Source: Pseudisothecium myosuroides (lineage: Eukaryota; Streptophyta; Bryopsida; Hypnales; Lembophyllaceae). Taken from it: a stretch of DNA of 64,000 bases. The stretch's first letter is position 1; every line of letters starts with the position of its first letter. The DNA lies in contig OX637293.1 in assembly GCA_951799445.1 (NCBI GenBank), positions 7,874,001-7,938,000 on the forward strand. Reading direction: 5' to 3'. Made by a program: the position numbers and the translations under genes. The notes under the pieces are model-generated. The model made no database searches. It saw only the letters and a list, made by a program, of their open reading frames with translations, and had not been told where the DNA came from. This document shows, piece by piece, positions 1 through 11,456 of this stretch.

Positions 1-95
1 GCAGCCGACCGACGCGGCCGGCTCACCGACAATGGAAAGCCGACCGACCGCCGTCCGCCGACCGCGGCGTCCGAATTACCTGAGGTAATTTTTTT

Positions 96-488
96 TTACG
101 GCAGTTTTACCCACCTCGTCCGATCGGACGCTGCGTCCCGACGTCCGACCGTCCAGACGTCCGGATTTTGGACGTGATTTGGTCCCGGACGTTCAGTTTT
201 GACAACCCAGTGGCTACCGTCGCCCTTGTATCGTTTGTACCTTAACCGGGTCATGACTTCTTCTTCTTCCGAATTCGGTTCTTCCCCTTCCGGTTCCGAT
301 CCTCGTTCAGAAGTTGACGGAGTATTCCCCGATCTCGGACTTTCAATCTGCTCTCCAGGCGTGGATACAAAGATCGGCTGGTCACCCGGATCAGAGTTAT
401 CCGGATCACTAAAACCCGATCCAGACGATTCTCCTTGATTCTTCTTTAATCGTTCAGACCTTCTTTCACTTCCTGTATTTCTTCTCAT
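96..488 (-). CDS. Gag-like N-terminal ORF of the LTR retrotransposon
   Basis: A 130-residue ORF starts with ATG about 115 bases downstream of the primer binding site, the expected place for gag. The N-terminus is rich in Arg, Lys, Ser and Glu, with an acidic run (EEEEV) near residue 75 and a basic, aromatic stretch after it. Such charged, low-complexity N-termini are common in plant gag proteins. No zinc knuckle (CCHC) is visible, and the frame stops at base 96 without a recognisable capsid domain. It may therefore be a truncated gag or a short leader ORF. The coding call rests on position rather than homology. Confidence 0.45.
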   Translation of the reverse strand: MRRNTGSERRSERLKKNQGESSGSGFSDPDNSDPGDQPIFVSTPGEQIESPRSGNTPSTSERGSEPEGEEPNSEEEEVMTRLRYKRYKGDGSHWVVKTERPGPNHVQNPDVWTVGRRDAASDRTRWVKLP

Positions 489-602
489 GAATGCGAAATC
501 CGGTTTTTCGTCAAAAACCAGAACTCAATCCGGAAAAGACAAGACAGAAAATAAAACAACTACTGACTTCGCTACTAGGGATAAACACTGACAGCTTTAG
601 AA

Positions 603-620
603 TCCCCGGCAGCGGCGCCA
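603..620 (-). other. Primer binding site, tRNA-Asp type
   Basis: On the minus strand this reads TGGCGCCGCTGCCGGGGA, complementary to the 3' end of plant tRNA-Asp including CCA. It sits 10 bases inside the LTR edge at 631. Minus-strand DNA synthesis of the element would start here. The position fixes the element orientation as minus. Confidence 0.85.
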
Positions 621-630
621 GATTTTTGCA

Positions 631-2149
631 TGTCGCAGCACAGAGTAAGTGAATTCCCTGTTATACTCCCAAAAACCATTCTAAAGCATAACAAAATGAC
701 TCTAAAGATCAAACCCACGAGATTCTGTGAAGTGTCTAGCTCTATTCCCAACTTAAGCTCCTGTCAGTCTTCAATTTCTACTTTCCGGTCCTAGATCTAA
801 AACCGGAAACAACAACACACCAAAAACAACGACCAGACCTATCTCTATCTCTTCCGGTCTGTCAAGCTATTCGGTCCTGTAAAACTACCACAACCCAAGA
901 TCCTACAACTTCTGATCCTGGTACTCCTCTGGACCGATCCGTTCCGGTCCGCTCACACTTACTCTCACTCTACTCCGGTTTAGTTTTGCCTCTGTTTCAC
1001 CGTCAGAGGGTTCGCCGCTTGTTTTTGAGAGTGGCAGGCCCGCCACTCCTTCCGTGAATTATAGTGGCTGAAGACCCACTTCTCTAATCCACTACTTCCT
1101 ACACTAGCGCGGATCCGGTTTGATCTCTCACAGCCACCCGGATGGCGATCCGGTTTGCAGGTCACACAAAGACCCCCCGTACGATCCTCTCATACTACAA
1201 CGACCTTGATGCCAAGTTCCCTCCGTGCAAAGTTAGGTGGTTACAAGCAAACTCGTCCGTTCCAACATCAACTAAAGTCCTTCCGTTTACCAACTGGGGC
1301 AGCGAGACCTCACGGGAGATCGGACACTCAACCGGATTTCCTATCCAGGAGTTCTAGCGCGACTAAGGACTCCTTCCCTATCCGCCTAGCCTAACAACGG
1401 TTTTCTCGCCAGGAATCATGAACTATAGAAGTGCTGAGGCACTGAAATCCGCTCCCAACACTTAGAATACCCACTCACATGCACATAAGAGCAAAACAAA
1501 CGCACTAAGCGGAGAAATCTCTCTAGAATCTACATACATTTTCCTAACTCCTCACCAAAACAGCCCTGCCACGCGCGGGAGAGACGTACAACAAGAAATC
1601 AATAGAAAACGCACAAAAACTCAAGGGAAAAGACTCCCAGTCTCCTTCGCAGAGACTGACTAATATACACTTTAAAACTCAAAAGTCAACAAAAAGGGGC
1701 CCGGAAAGTCCGCGCGGAACTTTCGGTCCCTGCCGAGCCGGCCAGACCGGAAAACATCCGATTCAGACCAGACACACCGGATCAAATCCGGTCCGGTCCT
1801 AACTAACAAATATTTACAACTAAAATCCTAACTATCCTATCAGAACCGGATCTACTCCTTGATCCGTTCCTTCGTCCATAACTTGGTCTTCACCTTGGTC
1901 CACGCTCTGATCTCGTTCTTGATCCGCACCCTGATCCGGGGTCAGATCCATACTTTGATCCTGCCCTTGGTTCAGTGTGGGACTTCTAGGCGGTTCCGTT
2001 CCAAGCTGTTCGAAGACGTCCGTCAGATTCCGGTTCCGTAGTTAATTTCTGGTTTCCTGTTACCTCCTGCTTAATTCCGGATACCAGATCACAATTTCCG
2101 TTCCAAGATTTAGATAACTTACAAAAAACCAAAAATTCACATTGCGACA
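631..2149 (-). repeat. 5' LTR (1519 bp) of the minus-strand retrotransposon
   Basis: The plus strand begins TGTCGCAGCA and ends CATTGCGACA, so the LTR has the inverted ends TGTCGCA/TGCGACA, and the primer site lies next to the inner end. The partner LTR is beyond base 1. The flanking bases CAAAT at 2150-2154 would be one copy of the target duplication, which cannot be checked here. The interior at about 1850-1980 holds a degenerate short repeat built on TTGGTC/TTGATC. ORFs inside it are short and look non-coding. Confidence 0.8.
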
Positions 2150-2329
2150 CAAATACCTAAATTTATTAATCTGTGTCGAGCTCGGGTATTGGCCAGGACC
2201 CAATTGCATCATGAATCAACCGAGCGCAGGGTGATGTCAGACTTAATGATGACTACTGTAATCATTGGCGAGGAGAGCAAGGATCGTAAGGGAACGAGAC
2301 TGGGAACAAGCGGCCCTTCTAAAGGCTCC

Positions 2330-3267
2330 TTTTTCTCCTAATGTTTTGTTGGCTTCGTTCCAACTTCGTGTGCTCCCGGGATGCCGGTCAATTCCATGTA
2401 AATTCCACCGCGTTGATAATTTGGAAGGATGTTGGTGATTCAAGCATGCACCTTCCGCTACTAGAACACCGTGAAACTTGTCGGGTCGCGTTATTAGCAT
2501 AAAAGAAGCTAGCCTAATTTTTAGTGAGATTTTACCGCAACTTGGGTAATTACCGTGAATTTTCCATCGTGATTTTAGGCAGTTGACCATCCGGAAGGGG
2601 TATCTCTTCAATTCAAAAAATTCCAAAACTTCTTGGGAAACTTTTCATAGGGTCCCCCGAGAGATGTACAAGTTTTTGTCTTGATCTTGCACGTTTTGAC
2701 ATGAAAGGTAAAAATACACTTCCACTGGTTTACCAACAATCAAAGAATCTTCCGCTTACGAGAGAATCTTGGCGAATGGATTTTGCTTTTGACTTCCTAG
2801 TATGGTTCCGACTCTAGATCACAATCCAATAGGCATTGATTCCTCTGCTGGCCTGTGTTGAGAAAGTGACATCTACATGCTTACAATTGGGATTTCTACT
2901 ATTTTGTCGATGGAATGGAAAAACTAAAATCTCGTTCGAGAAATCTATCTAAGAATCTTCCTAGACTCTCCTCAAACCAATTTAGATAAGTATGGTCACA
3001 TGCACAGTGATTTTAGGCTATTTTGAATAAAAATCCTCAAACTTGTTTACCTCCACTACTTCTACGGTTCTAACCTATTTACAAGTGGATTTTAGGATTG
3101 TTCTAGGAATATAAGGCTATTTAGGACCAAAAGGCATATTGTTATGTAACATATCCATTCTAGTTTTATACTCTTTTTAGGGCTTTTTGTATATAATTAC
3201 AACCCAAATTGCAAAATTTAGGAAAAAGGAAAACTATGAATCCCAAGTGACAAATTGGGAGTTCACA
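2330..3267 (-). repeat. Diverged fragment (U3 end) of the large LTR family
   Basis: This segment aligns by eye with the right-hand 1.1 kb of the LTRs at 7271-11456 and 11782-16522. Shared blocks include GGGATGCCGGTCAA, the AATTTTTAGTGAGATTTTACC block, GTTGACCATCCGGAA, and the terminal AAGTGACAAATTGGGAGTTCACA. It is much more diverged than the other copies and lacks the rest of the LTR. It is an old relic in the same orientation as the first two copies. The left edge is uncertain by about 60 bases. Confidence 0.65.
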
Positions 3268-3584
3268 CTAGGATGTCCTCCTCGCTCCCACGCACGTCCC
3301 CACCTTTCCCCGAGTTCTCCGGCCGTCCTCATACTATCCTCAATAGGTTCCTTCAAGCAGCTAGCAACAGTAAAAGCATCCCCACCATGGCATAGCCTCC
3401 CTAGTAGGAACTAGGGACCCCTTTGGCCGGGATTGGAGGCCAAACCACCACCCATTGTGGCACAGTCAACAAGGTTTAGGGTTCTAGGCGTACCAAATGT
3501 GGCTCTTTTTACTTCACGAACTAGTGCACAACAAGATTTGAAGAGTGCCCTGGTTTGACTACTTTTACTTATATTTTGTGTTTT
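3268..3584. other. Unassigned stretch, no gene seen
   Basis: Moderately GC-rich between an LTR relic and a satellite array. Short open frames on both strands show no recognisable domain. Confidence 0.4.
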
Positions 3585-4550
3585 CTTGTGGAGCGGATGC
3601 ATTGTGTGAAGGATTGATTCCAAAGCGTCCTCACATGCTTTGGAGGGTATAAATGGAAAAAAAACTTGTACCTTTTTTTTTTTTTTCATCCTTCATTGTC
3701 TAGGATTTTTTCCATCCTTCATTGTCTAGGATTTTTTCCATCCTTTCATTGAAGTAGGTGGTGGATGCATTGTGTGAAGGATTGCTTCTAAAGCGTCCCC
3801 ACATGCTTTGGAGGGTATAAAAAAAAAGAAGACTTGTAAATTTATTTTTTTATATTTTTTTATTTTCATCCTTCATTGTCTAGGATTTTTTCCATCCTTC
3901 CAAAGTAGGTGGTGGATGCAAAGTAGGTACCACCTACTTTAAAAGGATGGAAAAATCCTAGACAATGAAGGATGAAAAAAAATAAAAATAAAAGTTATAA
4001 GTCTTCTTTCCATTTATACCTTCCAAAGCATGTGAGGACACTTTGGAAGAAATCTTCCACACAATGCATCCACCACCTACTTTGAAAGGATGGAAAAAAT
4101 CCTAGACAAATAAGACAATGAAGGATGAAAAAAAATTAAAAAAATAAAGTTACGAGTCTTCTTTCCATTTATACCCTCCAAAGCATGTGGAGACGCTTTG
4201 GAAGCAATCCTTCATACAATGCATCCACCACCTATTTTGGAAGGATGGAAAAAATATATAAATAAAATAAAGTTACAAGTCTTCTTTCTATTTATACCCT
4301 CCAAAGCATGTGGAGACGCTTTGGAAGCAATCCTTCATACAATGCATCCACCACCTACTTTGAAAGGATGGGAAAAATCCTAGACAATGAAAGATGAAAA
4401 TAAAAAATATAAAAAAATAAAGTTACAAGCCTCCTTTCCATTTATACCCTCCAAAGCATGTGGGGATGCTTTGGAAGCAATCCTTCACACAATGCATCCA
4501 CCACCTACTTTGGAAGGGTGGAAAAAATCCTAGACAAAGGAGGATGAAAA
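3585..4550. repeat. Tandem satellite (unit about 165-190 bp) with an orientation switch
   Basis: The unit contains GGATGCATTGTGTGAAGGATTG, a block near CCAAAGCGTCCCCACATGCTTTGGAGGGTATAAA, an A/T-rich tract, and TTCATCCTTCATTGTCTAGG. Units from 3585 to about 3930 run in one orientation, and those from about 3935 to 4550 in the other. The switch lies at the near-palindrome AAGTAGGTACCACCTACTT around 3920-3940. About six full or partial units are present with modest divergence. Apparent ORFs inside merely read through the units. Confidence 0.8.
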
Positions 4551-4803
4551 TAAAATAATAATGTGTAATAGAATATTTACAATACAATACAAGTTAAATA
4601 TATTTAGTATAAGCAAACAAATAGATATAAAAATTTATGGAAATATGAAATGAAATCATACATATATATAGGATGTTCAATGTAAAAAATAAAAAATAAA
4701 TTTTTAATGTAGTATTTATGTGTGGATGTGGGGTCTAAAATTAATTAAAAACTCATGTCTAAAGTAAGTAGGTTCTATTTTTCTATACGTGTTTTCTATG
4801 AAT
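4551..4803. other. AT-rich spacer
   Basis: Only low-complexity A/T sequence is seen between the satellite and the LINE insertion. Confidence 0.4.
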
Positions 4804-4815
4804 ACAAGCATAGAA
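4804..4815. repeat. Target site duplication of the LINE, left copy
   Basis: ACAAGCATAGAA, identical to 5370-5381 on the other side of the LINE remnant. Confidence 0.8.
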
Positions 4816-5369
4816 TTTTTTTATTTTTTATTTTATTTTTTTGAACAAATGGGAGACCCACTGCATTAAAAAGAGACCAAGGAACAATAGCCAAGCCATG
4901 ACGGCTGGACAAGAGAGCAAAACAGAGTAAGCTCACAAAGAAAATCCAAAGAAACCCACTAAATGAAGGAGCACTCCGGAGGGCGCACCCTGTTCCAGAA
5001 TACTTCCTTATCACCTCTCCTACTAGCCAGGACAGGTGATTGAAGCCAAATACTCTCAAACCTAGTGTGGAACCTATTAGACAGATGAGGGTGATGATGT
5101 GCTCCGTACTGAGCCTTAATCTGCGCCGCTCGACCCGCATCTAAGAGAGCATCCCACAAAATTTGTTGCCCATTGCCAAGTGGCCATGAAGCATTAGCAA
5201 AAACCTTACTATTGCGTGAGATCCATATGATCCAAAGAGCTTGGCCTCGAAGTAGAGTCCAAATGGTCCTGAGATCAGTGAATCTTTGTGGAAGCCTAGT
5301 GCCGAAGATGCATTGAGTTGCACTAAACCGGGTGTGAGGACCTAACACTGGTGGTTCACCTCGAATGTG
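4816..5369 (-). mobile_element. LINE (non-LTR retrotransposon) 3' end, 5'-truncated
   Basis: On the minus strand a frame from 5348 encodes the end of a plant LINE ORF2, including the blocks IWTLLRGQALWIIWISRNSK and VFANASWPLGNG, which follow the zinc-binding region of plant reverse transcriptases. The 3' UTR carries GTGGGTCTCCCATTTGTTCA followed by an A-rich AAAAATAAA tail. The same end occurs at 29650-29700. ACAAGCATAGAA occurs at 4804-4815 and 5370-5381, a clean 12 bp target duplication. The remnant is about 554 bp and non-functional. Confidence 0.85.
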
Positions 5370-5381
5370 ACAAGCATAGAA
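5370..5381. repeat. Target site duplication of the LINE, right copy
   Basis: ACAAGCATAGAA, matching 4804-4815. It marks the 5' truncation point of the insertion. Confidence 0.8.
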
Positions 5382-6434
5382 AATTGAAGATCATAACTTC
5401 TAGTGATTGCAAGATCATTTGGAGAAAACTTAGGAAATTAGGTTTATAGATTGGATTTCTTTCAAATTTACAAATTTTTAATATTATTGGCAAAAATTTC
5501 ATTTTTAGCTTCTTGCCGTGTAAATAATTCATGTGAAAGTGAGAAAGCAATATAGTCTTTACTTATATATTGTACACACTTGATTTCAACAATTTTTAAC
5601 CCCTACAATTCTATCATATTTAGGAGCTCCAAAACTACTTGAAAATACTTGTCTTCAAAGCAAAGTCAAAATATTTATGAATATGTATTTGACATTTAAA
5701 TTGGCAATTAGAAGTGTTTTTTAATGCAAAAATGGCCTTTCAACAAAAAAGTGAAATCAAAACAACTTTTATATGAACCTTTATAACAAAATATGAATTG
5801 GAGGGTAGTCTTTGATGAAAGTAAACATGACATTACTAAGTACTAGAAGTTAAAAATGAAGCTGTCAAATCATTCATTGAAATAAACTTAGTATAAGTAT
5901 ATTTTGTAGGATATATTTTTAGTTGACAACATTGGCTTTGAAATGACCCTAAATCTTATGACTTTTGTCGTAATTATTGGAATGATGGTTGAGGAAGTTT
6001 TTCAAATATAAAGCAATGACTAGAGACTATTCTAAAAATTTCACGCAAAATATGAACAAAGAATTATACCTTTAATTTTAATAAAGTGGAAGAATTCTAA
6101 TTAAAATTCATTTGCCTTTTCCAAAAAGTAAAAGAATAAGAATGAAGTTTCTTTACACTTTAAAAAAAAATAAAAGAACTACAATAAAGTTTCATTTCAC
6201 TTTTCAAAAAAGTAAAAGGACTCTAACGTGAAGGTTGTCTTTTACATTTCCTAAAAGTAAAAGAATTCTAACATTAAAGGTTGCTTTTGTTTTTAGACAT
6301 GAGTGTATAAAAAGGATAGAAGAAGCCATAGAAAATATTGTTTTGAGTTACCACATTGAATTTGTTTATAATTATTTATTGTTAGTAAGTTTGAATTACA
6401 TTTATCAATTTTATATAACTAAAGAAAATCCATG
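5382..6434. other. AT-rich region with a degenerate tandem repeat
   Basis: No gene is seen. Between about 6065 and 6290 a unit of roughly 60 bp built on TTTCCAAAAAGTAAAAGAAT followed by a TTCTAA/AAAG block recurs about four times with many changes. Confidence 0.5.
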
Positions 6435-7270
6435 ATGACATCAAATGGAAAAGGGAAAGATAGTGTGAGCATGAAGGAAAAAGCTCATGCAAAAGCATGA
6501 TATGCAAGAGCTAAGAAGAAAACAAACAAAAGAATAGGCATACATGAGGGAAACGGATGCTATATAATTGAATTAGAACGCAATCTGGAAGATAAAATTC
6601 TAGATGGAACAATGATAGATGAGATTCTAAAGGACTATTTAGTGCTACATAAAAATAAAGTAGCCATCCAAGACAAGAGCACCAAAGAAATAGTACTCGT
6701 CATTTCTTTCACAAAATTTGAAGACATTGAGTCTTCAAAAGAATATGAAGACTTTAATAAGCTCACTATGTCACTCGCAAAATTGAGGAAGGGACGCTCC
6801 GGCTTTATAGAACACAACAAGGCTCAAGTTAATGGGAAAATGTTCGCATTGGGGTGGAGAGGTGGAATGGATAGAGGGTACTCTATAGGTCTCTATGTCA
6901 TGGGGCATGGTATCAAAAAATCCGAAAGCAATATCGAACAATGGAAAAATGACCAAGTGGAGTTGGTAAAATGGATTGCACAATTTTATGAATCAAACTT
7001 TATGCAACTAGCACCATGCATTTATATGAAAACATTTAAAGAGGCATTGGAAGTGAGAGTTCCATTATTAGGCCAAACAGAGTTCAAAAATCTTGAGCAA
7101 GAGTACGTAGGATTCTCAAGTAATCTTACTTATATGGTTGATGATTCTTACAACACCTTCCATCAAGATCTAGACCAAAGTTCTTATGTGTATGGAATTT
7201 GGGCACTTACAATAAAATAGAATGGGACATTAATAAAACTGGCAGATGGGTTTCATTGTTATGGGGGGCA
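6435..7270 (+). pseudogene. TET/JBP-like 2OG-Fe(II) dioxygenase, 5' part, interrupted by an LTR
   Basis: Members of this family oxidise modified or unmodified pyrimidines in DNA, using iron and 2-oxoglutarate. The frame begins at ATG 6435 with a Lys-rich, NLS-like segment, crosses a stop (TGA 6498-6500), then runs open from 6612 to 7217. An HxD iron-binding motif (FHQDLDQ, His codon at 7161) precedes the block YVYGIW, as in TET/JBP-like proteins of fungi. After a stop at 7218-7220 the same frame continues as NGTLIKLADGFHCYGG. It is then cut by the LTR beginning at 7271. The missing remainder is at 16824-17111 on the opposite strand. Two in-frame stops and the insertion make it a pseudogene. 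The family call comes from motif order rather than a search. A more general 2OG oxygenase is the alternative. Confidence 0.6.
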
Positions 7271-7369
7271 TGTGGGCGCTAGATTACCCATCCTTGGTAA
7301 TAAAGCGAACACGACCAGATTCTTAGCTTTTATCCACTTTTTAATTTAAGGGGTGTTGTAAGCTAATCC

Positions 7370-8110
7370 TAAATTTTAACTTCTAAATGTACTCTAAAAA
7401 TTTACTTCCTTAAATTAACTCTAAAATTTAACTCTAGGTTTTGACCTTTCACCCTAGCTTTTTATCTCCAACTCTAAATTCAACCTCTAAAATTAACTCT
7501 AACTTTTAACTTTTTGATTTACTCTGTATTTTAACTTCCTACTCTAAGTTTTTACTTCTATAACTAACTCTAAAATTTATCCCCTAACTTTAACTCAACT
7601 TTGGAATTTGGAATTTAACCTTCTACTTCTAGATTTAATCCTATGGTATTACTCCTAGATTAATTCTAAATTTTGACTTCCTAAATTCAGTTTTAACTTT
7701 AACTTTAGAATTTAACTTCTAAACTTACCCTCTACGATTGACCCTAAGTTTTAACTTTTAATTTTAATCCTAGGTTTTAACTCTTAATCCTAGAGTTCTA
7801 CCTCTAGAATGAAATTTAACTTCTCAATTTTTACTAGGAAATCTAACTTTTAACTTCTAAGTTTTACCTTGATTTTTTTTTACTCCTAATTTAACTCTAG
7901 CTTTTTTACTTCCAATCTATCCTAAGTTATAGCTCTTTTTTAACCCTAGGATTTTCACTCCTAATTTTACTCTAAATCTTACCTCTTAAAGTTACCTCTA
8001 TCTTTTGACTTTAGTATTTAACTTTTACAATTAAACTTTTAATTTGACTCTAGTTTTTAACTATTAATTAATCCCTAATTTTAATCCTAAATTCTCCTTC
8101 TAATCTAAAT
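7370..8110. repeat. Degenerate TAACTCTAA/TTTTAACTTC repeat inside LTR A
   Basis: About 740 bases are made of variations on 'aactctaaattttaacttctaa' with no fixed period. The homologous block in LTR B is at about 12150-12960. It looks like an old expanded simple repeat, strongly depleted of G on the plus strand. Confidence 0.7.
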
Positions 8111-9429
8111 CCCTAATTTCCGTCCATTGTTCCTTTTGGATGAAGTTTTAATCACGTTCATTCGTCCTACCCCCTACCGCTTAACTTATCCTAGCATGGT
8201 CAATTTAAAGCCAAATCCTAAATGTAATATGTTTTCGGGAACCTCTACTCCTAAACAATAAACTTTTGAATCTAAACTTCTAATTTGTACTAATCTTGGT
8301 TTGCTAATTGCGGATTAAGGGCTGATTAAGGAAATCAATGCTAATTAGGGAGAAAACACCAAAGATTAAATCAAATATTCACATCTTCACTGCCGGTGTT
8401 AGAGATGACCTTGTACATCCGCATACGCATCCTCATACTCCATGATAGTCTTTTGTTTTGTTTGATTTTTTCCAAGCTTACCACTTAATTTTAGAAATAT
8501 TACACTTGATGGTCTAACCTCCTTCCTTCCTTTCTCTTTTCCTTTTCTTTCTTCTCCTTCTTCTACACTAAGACTATTCCACCAAATGTCTTGATGGGTG
8601 TCTTACAACTATAGACTCAAATTCCAAGGACCTTAATGGTGCTCTTCCATCTTACAAAAAAAAGTCTTACACTTGTCATTCCAATCCTCCTTCTAATAGT
8701 CACAAGGAGCTCTTTGAGATTTTTTTCTTAGATCTACCTAATCCTAGGCTGGGGCACTATTGATCTTCTCTCTTCTTCTTGGTCCTACTTCATTACCTTC
8801 TCCTCTATTTCCCCTCCAGTTCTTGTAGTCGGAATTGTGTGCAGGTGTTGCGAGAAGTGGATTTTCGTTCCGTTTCGTTTTCTACTTCCTCTCGTATTTG
8901 ATCCAATCTCGCCCAAGTTCCAAGTTTTCTTGCCTAACTTCAAGTTTCCCTACTTCCTCCCCTTTTTTTAAAAGCTTTCAAACTCCAAAGTTTTGTTTTG
9001 TTTTTTTCTTTGCTGGACCGACTCCCCTTGCTGGACCCCCGTACCCAGCCATTACTCCCTTGCTACCCGGCTGCTACCCTTGAGATTGCTGGCTGGCTAA
9101 CTCTGGGTTTTTTGGGAGATTGCTGGCTGGACTAAATTCTGGGTTTTTCTGGGCGACTATTGGTTGGGCTAAACTCTGGGTGTTTTTTTGAGTGACTAGT
9201 GGGCTGGCTAAACTCTGGGTTTTTTGGGTGACTTGGGCTAAACTTTGGTTTTTTTGGTGATTGGGGCTATTTGGGGCTAAGTGTGAAAACATTATTGCAC
9301 TTGTGAGAAATCTACTCAAGACTAATTGTCGTCATTTTGGGCTCATGGATATTTGAAAACTAAAGAAAAATACCCTCACGTGGATATTTGGAAACTAAGG
9401 TAGGGAGTTGCTTGGTATTTTGTAAAAAA

Positions 9430-9610
9430 ACGCCAAACTTTTCTAGACCCTAGGTTCAAAGCTTCACTGTCACGGGAAGAATTGTAAAAAGACGCCAAAC
9501 TTTCCTAGATTCTAAGTCAAAACTTCGCCGTCACAGGAAGAATCATAAAAAAATTCCAAAACTTTCCTAGATTCTAAGTCAAAGCTTCGCCATTCTGAGG
9601 GGAATCCATA
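9430..9610. repeat. Three about 60 bp tandem units with the CAAAGCTTCGCCGT motif (LTR A)
   Basis: Each unit contains AAACTTTCCTAGATTCTAAG followed by CAAAGCTTCGCC or a close variant and an A-rich end. Related units occur in LTR B at 14460-14830 and in LTR C at 18850-20200. Confidence 0.7.
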
Positions 9611-10160
9611 CAACAAGAGAGGCTTAAAACAAAAGGTAGAAACACACCTAAAGAAAACACACAACAAACTCATAGCTTTGTTGTCCCACGGGGGTGGGTG
9701 GGTGGGTGGGTGTCCACTTGACATCGAAACATTAGAAGAGGGTAAGAACACGTAAGGAAGGAAACCACAAGTTAGGATGATCGGATAATACGAACAAACT
9801 CACATGCTAAAGGCCCTCCAAAGCGACATCGCCAAGGTACGGTGGAGGTTACTCTAGGGTTAGTGCAAGACGCCCCAAAGACTCCCAAAACCACACAAAA
9901 TGGACCTCAAGGACACATAAGTACGAGAAAAGACTCTTAACTCGCAATAAAGGTTCACAAAAGTACACAAAGAGTACACAAAGCAAGATAGAAGGACCCC
10001 CAAGGACCTTCAAAGCTTGAAATGCAACAACAACGGAGCAAAAAGTGCTCCAAAAACACCGTAGAGGTTTTTGGCTTCAAACGCCAAAATATCCAAAATA
10101 ACTTGGACCCACAGACCCAAAACAAGAATTGGGGGTGTTTTAGAGAGAGAAATGGGGCCC

Positions 10161-10168
10161 TTATATAG
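10161..10168 (-). promoter_or_regulatory. TATA box of LTR A
   Basis: The minus strand reads CCTATATAAGGGCC, a strong plant-type TATA box. It is followed by TCTCTCTCTAAAACACC, a pyrimidine-rich stretch typical of plant start regions. The same box is at 15251-15258 in LTR B and 18408-18415 in LTR C, always in the element's sense orientation. Transcription would begin about 30 bases downstream. Confidence 0.65.
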
Positions 10169-11456
10169 GTTTTCAAGGGCCCACGCCTCCCTCTAAATTG
10201 CTAACGATAACCTTATCAACTTGGATTTTCATCGTCATCCTCAAAAATTTTCATCCTAATCCCTAAAAAACTACTTTCTACCATCTATGCTGGACCAACA
10301 TCCTAACTTTGGAGATTAGCTCCAATCGTCAAACGGATTGCGCTGTTGGCTCCACATTGCCGTGTTTAGTCCCAAACCCCCTTGATCCCACATTGAAACC
10401 AAAAAACCATCGTAGACTAATTTAGTTTAAAAACCAAGTCCTGATAAATTCCTAAATCTTGGGGGTCTCCTATTTTGAGAAAAGTAACTAGCCTAGGATC
10501 TCTGGTAGGTGCAAGAGAGTTGGAAAAGACTCTTGGTTGACTTTGTTTTGCTATCGTATTGTTCCGGAATGCCGGTCAATGTCGCGAAGACCCCGCCACG
10601 TGGTTAATTCCCGAGGAATCTTGCCGGTTCGGGTACTTGCCGCTATCAGAATGTTGTGAAACTTCACGGAGTGCATTATCAACATAAAACAAGCTATTCT
10701 AATTTTTAGTGAGATTTTACCATAACCTGGGTAATTTCCACAAAATTCCCATTGGAGGTTAGAACAGTTGACCATCCGGAAAAGGTTCTTCTGCAAGTCG
10801 GAAGATGCCGGAAATTTTCATGGAACCTCTCAGGGAGTCCCACGAAAGATGAGTAGGTGCGTTTCCGTACCTGGCACAATTGGTCAATGGAGATTAAAAC
10901 TGGCCATCTCCTTGAATTGTCGATGGTACGGGAATCTTCTACACATGAAGGAATCTTGGCAAATCGATTTTGTCATTGGACTCCTAGCACGGAATTTATC
11001 CTAGAATACCTTCCTTGGGCTGTAGATTCCTCCACGGGCTCTGTCTTGCGTTAGTGGCTTTTGCATGCTAACAATCGGGATTTTGGGAATTTGTTGATCT
11101 AATTGGGAATTCTAAATCTAACTCTAGGACCCGACTTTGTGGCCTCGTTGTGGATCCCTTGGACCGACTTAGCCATGAATTGTCACATTCATGGTGGGAT
11201 TTAGCGCTTTGGGGGCTCTGTGACTCAAATCTTCCAAATCTTGCTATCTCGTCGTTTCTATTCTATTTTTAGGCAAGATTTGGGAGAATTCTAGGTATAA
11301 ATTCAAATCTAGACCAAATACTATAATGGGTATGACACAACCCTATTTTGGTTCTACACTCTTTTTATGGGTTTTTGTATACTTTTATCAACTTTAAATT
11401 GCAAATTTCGAAAAAAATAATTTTACGAGTTCCAAGTGATAAATTGGGAGCTCACA

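Larger units (their letters stand above)
1..630 (-). mobile_element. LTR retrotransposon internal region, 5' part (runs off the window)
   Basis: Read on the minus strand, this is the stretch that follows the LTR at 631-2149. It begins with a primer binding site, then a short untranslated leader, then a gag-like ORF (96-488), and continues past base 1. It is clearly richer in G+C than most of the window. No protease, reverse transcriptase or integrase is inside the window, so the superfamily cannot be assigned. Priming by tRNA-Asp is common among plant Ty3/gypsy elements. Confidence 0.75.
7271..11456 (-). repeat. Large LTR, copy A (4186 bp)
   Basis: It begins TGTGGGCGCTAG and ends GGGAGCTCACA, so it has TG/CA ends. 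The same ends bound copy B, and copy C starts with the reverse complement. The flank on the left is the interrupted dioxygenase gene. Reading on the minus strand, the 1.3 kb before the TATA box (10161-10168) would be U3 and the remaining 2.9 kb R plus U5. The R/U5 part holds a long degenerate TAACTCTAAATTTTAACTTC-type repeat (about 7370-8110), a pyrimidine-rich block (8520-8570), a GATTGCTGGCTGG repeat (9085-9260) and three units with the GTTCAAAGCTTCGCCGT motif (9430-9610). No protein-coding gene is supported inside. Confidence 0.8.

Noticed and set aside
4198..4383. Frames in the satellite array that appear repeated
   Set aside because: They are tandem units read through, not a repeat protein.
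7266..7270. GGGCA after LTR A and GCAAG after LTR B as a target duplication of the A-B unit
   Set aside because: They do not match; the better partner of GGGCA is TGGCA at the edge of LTR C.
8835..9083. Plus-strand frames inside LTR A, and similar ones in LTR B (13703-14005, 14445-14856)
   Set aside because: They read antisense to the element, through pyrimidine-rich and tandem-repeat sequence, and show no domain.
9430..9610. CRISPR-like spacing of CAAAGCTTCGCC units
   Set aside because: Eukaryotic LTR context, imperfect repeats, similar sequence between units and no cas genes.
9955..10176. 73-codon frame conserved in LTRs A, B and C (also 15054-15266 and 18400-18621)
   Set aside because: It has no ATG, begins at TTG and spans the LTR TATA box and probable start site. 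The conservation is that of the LTR itself.
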